Shown here: positions 56,731-64,000 of the stretch, piece after piece
Numbering within the stretch: the first letter of the stretch is position 1
Layout of the letters: every line of letters begins with the position of its first letter
Assembly: GCA_030272155.1 (NCBI GenBank)
Contig: CP126198.1
Location: 744,001 to 808,000 of the forward strand
DNA length: 64,000 nucleotides
Origin: Tetradesmus obliquus
Taxonomy: Eukaryota > Chlorophyta > Chlorophyceae > Sphaeropleales > Scenedesmaceae
Reading direction: 5' to 3'
The notes under the pieces: generated by a model
Told to the model about the DNA's origin: nothing
Database searches by the model: none
Seen by the model: only the letters and a program-made list of their open reading frames with translations
Position numbers and translations under genes: made by a program

Positions 56731-58759
56731 GGCAGAGGAGCAGTCGCCGTATTACAGTGTGGATCCAACGCCTGCGCTGCCCAGTAGCACGCCGGTGGAG
56801 CAGCTGCGGGCGCTGCTGCTGGACCCTAAGGCACCCATGTTTGAGGTGAGCAGCTGTTACATCATGTTACGTTTGATTGTCATTTCACCATAGACAGTGT
56901 GTTTTAGCGTGGACCCCACGCCTGCGCTGCCCAGCAGCACACCGGTGGAGCAGCTGCGGGCGCTGCTGCTGGACCCTAAGGCACCCATGTTTGAGGTGAG
57001 GGCCTGTTATGTTATGTTGCATTTGTTGTTTTCATAATATTTTCATCTGCAGCTGCTGGGGTTTAATGTCTCTTGCCACCAATAGCTAGTTGAAAAAACC
57101 CAAGAATGCGTGTAAGTGTAACGTTACGGAGAACAGTGTCATAGCTGAACTGACCTGTGGTGATCCCTCTTGATGCCAGCAGCGATGCCCTGCAATAAGA
57201 ACACTACGTCACTCGGGGTTCCCAGGTGATCCCTCAACCCAGTACTGATCAAGCCCAACCATGCTTAACTTCCGAGTTCTGATGGGATCGGGTGCTTTCA
57301 TGGTGGTGTGAACGTAGCATGCCTGTGTGGTGCACTGCTGAGCACATTAGCGCCAACAAGCGACCTATTTTCGGCTGCTAGGGCGCGCATCTTGTAGCTT
57401 GCTATTGACTTACTCTAGGGTGATAGCTGTCCCACCCCTGTAACAGGCCTCTCTCGGGCGCGCACATAAGTGACATGCTCACACGTCTGACTTGTGCTGA
57501 CCTATGCTCTGCAGCGTTACCGTGCGCTGTTTGCGCTGCGCAACAAGGGAGGGGAGGAGGCAGTGGCGGTGCTTGGAAAGGCCTTCAGCTGCAGCAGTGC
57601 CCTGCAGCTGCTGCTTCTGCGTCTGCTTTTGCTAGTACTCCACATCAACGCACACCCTAGTCCTACATACTGTAGGCCTGCACAGCTGTGAAAACACACC
57701 TCATATGCTCACACGCCTTGGTTGTATTGGCACTTTCTTGAACACCCGCAGCGCTACCGTGCGCTGTTTGCGCTGCGCAACAAGGGAGGGGAGGAGGCAG
57801 TGGCGGTGCTAGGGGAGGCCTTCAGCTGCAGCAGTGCCCTGCTGAAGCACGAGGTGGCATATGTGATGGGCCAGATGCAGCACCCTGCATCAGCTGGAGT
57901 GCTGGGCCGTGTGCTGCAGGTGAGCCACACCAGCTGGGCGCTGTATGCGCACACATGATGCTGCCTTGGCGTTGTTTGTGACATGTGTTCCACGTTGTGC
58001 ACTTGTGTATGCGCACACATGATGCTGCCTTGGCGTTGTTTGTGACGTGTGTTCCACGTTGTGCACTTGTGTATGCGGTAGTGCTGTGTATGTTGTGTGA
58101 CAGGCCAGGCAGCATCAGCAGGTGTGCTGGGGTGATCAGGTTGCTGAAGCACGAGGTGGCGTATGTGATGGGCCAGATGCAGCACCCTGCATCGGCTGGG
58201 GTGCTGGGCCGCGTGCTGCAGGTGACGGCAGCAGGCAGTTTGTCTTTGCGTTGCGGTGCGCAGGACACACACAAGCATGGTGTGGTGCCAACAACATGCG
58301 TCAGCTGTATCACACACGCCCTGCAACCTGTCGCATGCGCCCACTGTCGGCCCTGCTTGCCTTTTCACACTACTGCTGCTCTTGCGTGCTGCACGTGTGC
58401 TGACGGTGTGCTGCTCTGTCTGCCATTTTACGCTGCTGCTGCTCTTGCAGGACACCCAGGAGCATGCAACGATGCCGACACGGCTCGTACACCTGTCACA
58501 TGCGCTCACTGTTTACTGCTCTGCTTGCCTTTTCACGCTGCTGCTGCGCTTGCAGGATACCCAGGAGCATGCCATGGTGCGGCACGAGGCAGCAGAGGCG
58601 CTGGGGTCAGTTGCCGATGCAGCGAGTGTGGCGCTGCTGAAGCAGTTTGCGCAGGACCCAGAGCCGATTGTGGCCCACAGCTGTGTGGTGGCCCTGGATA
58701 TGTTAGAGCATGAGGCCAGCGGCGCGTTTGAGTATGCTGACACGGGCGCTGTACAGTAG
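55613..58759 (+). CDS. DOHH: deoxyhypusine hydroxylase (HEAT-repeat di-iron enzyme)
   Basis: Five phase-matched exons: 55613-55763, 55895-56015, 56497-56845, 57752-57919, 58556-58759, giving 330 aa and TAG. Two halves of HEAT-like repeats each start with YRALF(S/A)LRN. The four metal-binding His-Glu pairs of the family are at FRHDVAF (His61-Asp62, so Asp replaces Glu), [11 protein letters not shown] (94-95), LLKHEVAY (240-241) and [11 protein letters not shown] (273-274). The enzyme hydroxylates deoxyhypusine on eIF5A to hypusine, in the cytosol. An Ala/Gly-rich triplet run inserts about 20 residues in the linker. The start ATG stands in GGCCATGG. Introns hold copies of nearly every exon edge and a 5S rRNA gene. 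Confidence 0.93.
56907..56995 (+). repeat. donor-side copy of DOHH exon 3 end
   Basis: It repeats the last ~90 bp of exon 56497-56845 ([22 protein letters not shown]) with the donor GAG|GTGAG intact. Splicing from it would need its own acceptor, which was not seen. Confidence 0.93.
57200..57320 (-). rRNA. 5S ribosomal RNA
   Basis: Read on the minus strand, 121 nt match eukaryotic 5S rRNA: 5' TGCTACGTTCA, the hallmark GATCCCATCAGAACTC, GAAGTTAAGC, then GGGCTTGATCAGTACTGGG and a 3' end ACGTAGTG that pairs with the 5' end to close helix I. It lies antisense within the DOHH intron 56846-57751. No T-run follows at once; the nearest on that strand is near 57100, so it could be an orphan copy. Ends are set by helix I pairing. 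It would be transcribed by RNA polymerase III from internal elements. Confidence 0.93.
57515..57606 (+). repeat. acceptor-side copy of DOHH exon 4 start
   Basis: About 90 bp are nearly identical to the start of exon 57752-57919 ([24 protein letters not shown]) after an acceptor CTGCAG. It breaks off just before the metal-binding LLKHE, so its use would give a non-functional enzyme. Confidence 0.95.
57930..58075 (+). repeat. near-perfect tandem duplication, ~64-bp unit
   Basis: Two copies of a unit starting TATGCGCACACATGATGCTG differ at about one position. They lie in the intron after DOHH exon 4. Confidence 0.93.
58141..58221 (+). repeat. donor-side copy of DOHH exon 4 end
   Basis: It repeats the last ~80 bp of exon 57752-57919 ([23 protein letters not shown]) with a GTGACG donor-like end. 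Confidence 0.95.
58450..58482 (+). repeat. acceptor-side copy of DOHH exon 5 start
   Basis: Acceptor CTTGCAG plus about 20 bp (DTQEHA) of exon 58556-58759, at an offset of about 106 bp. It then diverges. Confidence 0.82.
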
Positions 58760-59988
58760 TGGCCTGCGGCAGCGCGGGTGCAGCGTTTTTGCCGGATGCA
58801 ACTGTTGCAGTGCTGGCTTGGGAGAGTAGGACATGTTGCTGCTGGCAGGTTGTTCGTTGGGCGCGGAGCACTGTAGATGTTACAGTGTTTTGCATTTGTG
58901 CAGATGTGCAGCCTGCATATATATGCTGTGCCGAAAGAGGAGTGGTCGGCTGGCAAGCACCGGTGCTAGGTGTGGTGCACCTGTTGTGACTGGTCGCAAC
59001 CAATTACATGTTGGTGATGCTGTGGGTTTGCATCTTGTGTTGTGGAGGGTGTGATGTGGAGACAGTCTCCAGCAGAACAGATATTTCAGCAGCAGGTGGG
59101 GAGTTGCGCTGCAGCAGCAGGAGGCCCTCTGTTTTATTGTTTGTGCTGCCAGCGCAGCAGTGTGGCGCGGCAACAAATGCTTCGGCGTGAAGCGTGGCTG
59201 TGCATGCAGCAATGCACAGTAGTGCTGCTGCTGCCAACACCTTCAGTTGCTGTTGGCTGACAAGTAATCCTTTGCACATGCGCACCAGACTGTTGATTGA
59301 TACCCGCCAGATTAGGCGTCAGTTCCGCATCTTCAGCTGTGGCATGGGGATCGTGCATCCAAAAACCCATAATGCGGCACAATCTGCCGTTTACACCATC
59401 ACAGACAACCTGCAGGCGTAAGCTTAAGGCAGCCTTAGGCAGGCATCGGCTCCGCCACTCAGGCAAAGCGAGCCACCAAATGGGTTGACTGAAGAATAAA
59501 ACGTTAAAGTTTTTTGTTTTCGAAAGGTTTCCCCTTTTTGGTCCGCTAAATTAGGCGTGCACCGTCAGAGCGTGTAGCTGAGTTCCTACCGGTGACAGAC
59601 TCCCGCGCCCCTCGCACTCTCTTCCATGCGCACAAGTACATTAGTGAACGGTTCATTCAAGGCGACATTGATGTTATAGCTAGACGGAGCAGTGATAATT
59701 TTTTGAAGGCGCGAGATTGGCGCCAAAGCAAATTATAGACAATTTCCGCACAGCAAAAGCAGCCTCGCCTTGAAAACAAAAACAGGTAAGTCGGGGGCGT
59801 TTCTAGTACAGCACTAGCCAATGAGGCGTGCTTGGTGCCTGGGCTGTAAACTACAGTCTGTAGTCCGCAGGCGTGAGCAGCCTGTGATAGCCGATCGCTA
59901 GAACCCAATGTTAATAATGTGTTTCAATCGAACAATCTGCAGGACGTTTCAGTTCAGAGTGGGCCTTTGGTCCGGTTCAGCGCCAGCC
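58760..59988. other. intergenic, 5' flank of the endoglucanase
   Basis: No gene was recognised. It is more AT-rich than the gene regions on the right side. It contains an E2F-like palindrome at 59717-59727. Confidence 0.45.
59717..59727. promoter_or_regulatory. E2F-like palindrome upstream of the endoglucanase
   Basis: The sequence TTGGCGCCAAA contains TTTGGCGC on the minus strand, matching the E2F/DP consensus TTTSSCGC. It lies about 270 bp before the start codon. A single short match, so tentative. Confidence 0.35.

Positions 59989-64000
<4,012 letters not shown>

Overview
This window looks like nuclear DNA of a green alga, most likely a chlorophycean (Scenedesmus/Tetradesmus/Chlamydomonas-like). 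The grounds are a nuclear photosystem I gene (PSAG) with a transit peptide, intron-rich genes with GT-AG and some GC-AG introns, very abundant CAG/GCT triplet runs, putative TGTAA poly(A) signals and a GH9 endoglucanase carrying a CBM1-like domain. The lineage is inferred from content only. No tRNA gene, CRISPR array or viral gene was seen.

Layout. 1-1402 (+): 3' end of an organellar ribosomal protein S2 gene, followed by degenerate copies of its last exon. 3365-4135 (+): last two exons of an unrecognised gene. 4136-6987: no clear gene, one duplicated segment. 6988-9051 (+): an intronless SUN-domain-like membrane protein. 10364-17363 (-): a non-canonical poly(A)/terminal uridylyl transferase, 8 exons, 881 aa. 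18423-28124 (-): FBH1-type F-box DNA helicase, about 18 exons. 28561-30466 (+): RBR-type E3 ubiquitin ligase with SUMO-interaction-like motifs, broken by an in-frame stop and a frameshift. 31717-33480 (+): PSAG. 34575-37162 (+): glutathione S-transferase. 38124-45422 (+): patatin-like lipase whose large intron holds an antisense Helitron remnant. 46796-50473 (-): RsgA-like circularly permuted GTPase. 51217-55138 (-): mitochondrial-type EF-Ts. 55613-58759 (+): deoxyhypusine hydroxylase with an antisense 5S rRNA gene in one intron. 59989-64000 (+, runs off the end): CBM1-GH9 endoglucanase.

Several genes serve translation (S2, RsgA, EF-Ts, deoxyhypusine hydroxylase for eIF5A, 5S rRNA), but strand and spacing give no sign of an operon. 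FBH1/RBR and EF-Ts/DOHH are head-to-head pairs about 440-475 bp apart that may share promoters.

The most unusual property is shared by nearly all multi-exon genes. Their introns hold tandem, same-strand, diverged copies of the edge of a neighbouring exon together with its splice site. Copies of an exon's 3' edge plus donor lie downstream of the real exon; copies of an acceptor plus an exon's 5' edge lie upstream of it. The repeat period is often about 110-122 bp, even in unrelated genes. Several genes also carry a decayed copy of their terminal coding segment just past the stop codon. Exon models below were built by matching splice sites and reading phase across introns, so the copies could be told from the copy that keeps the frame open.
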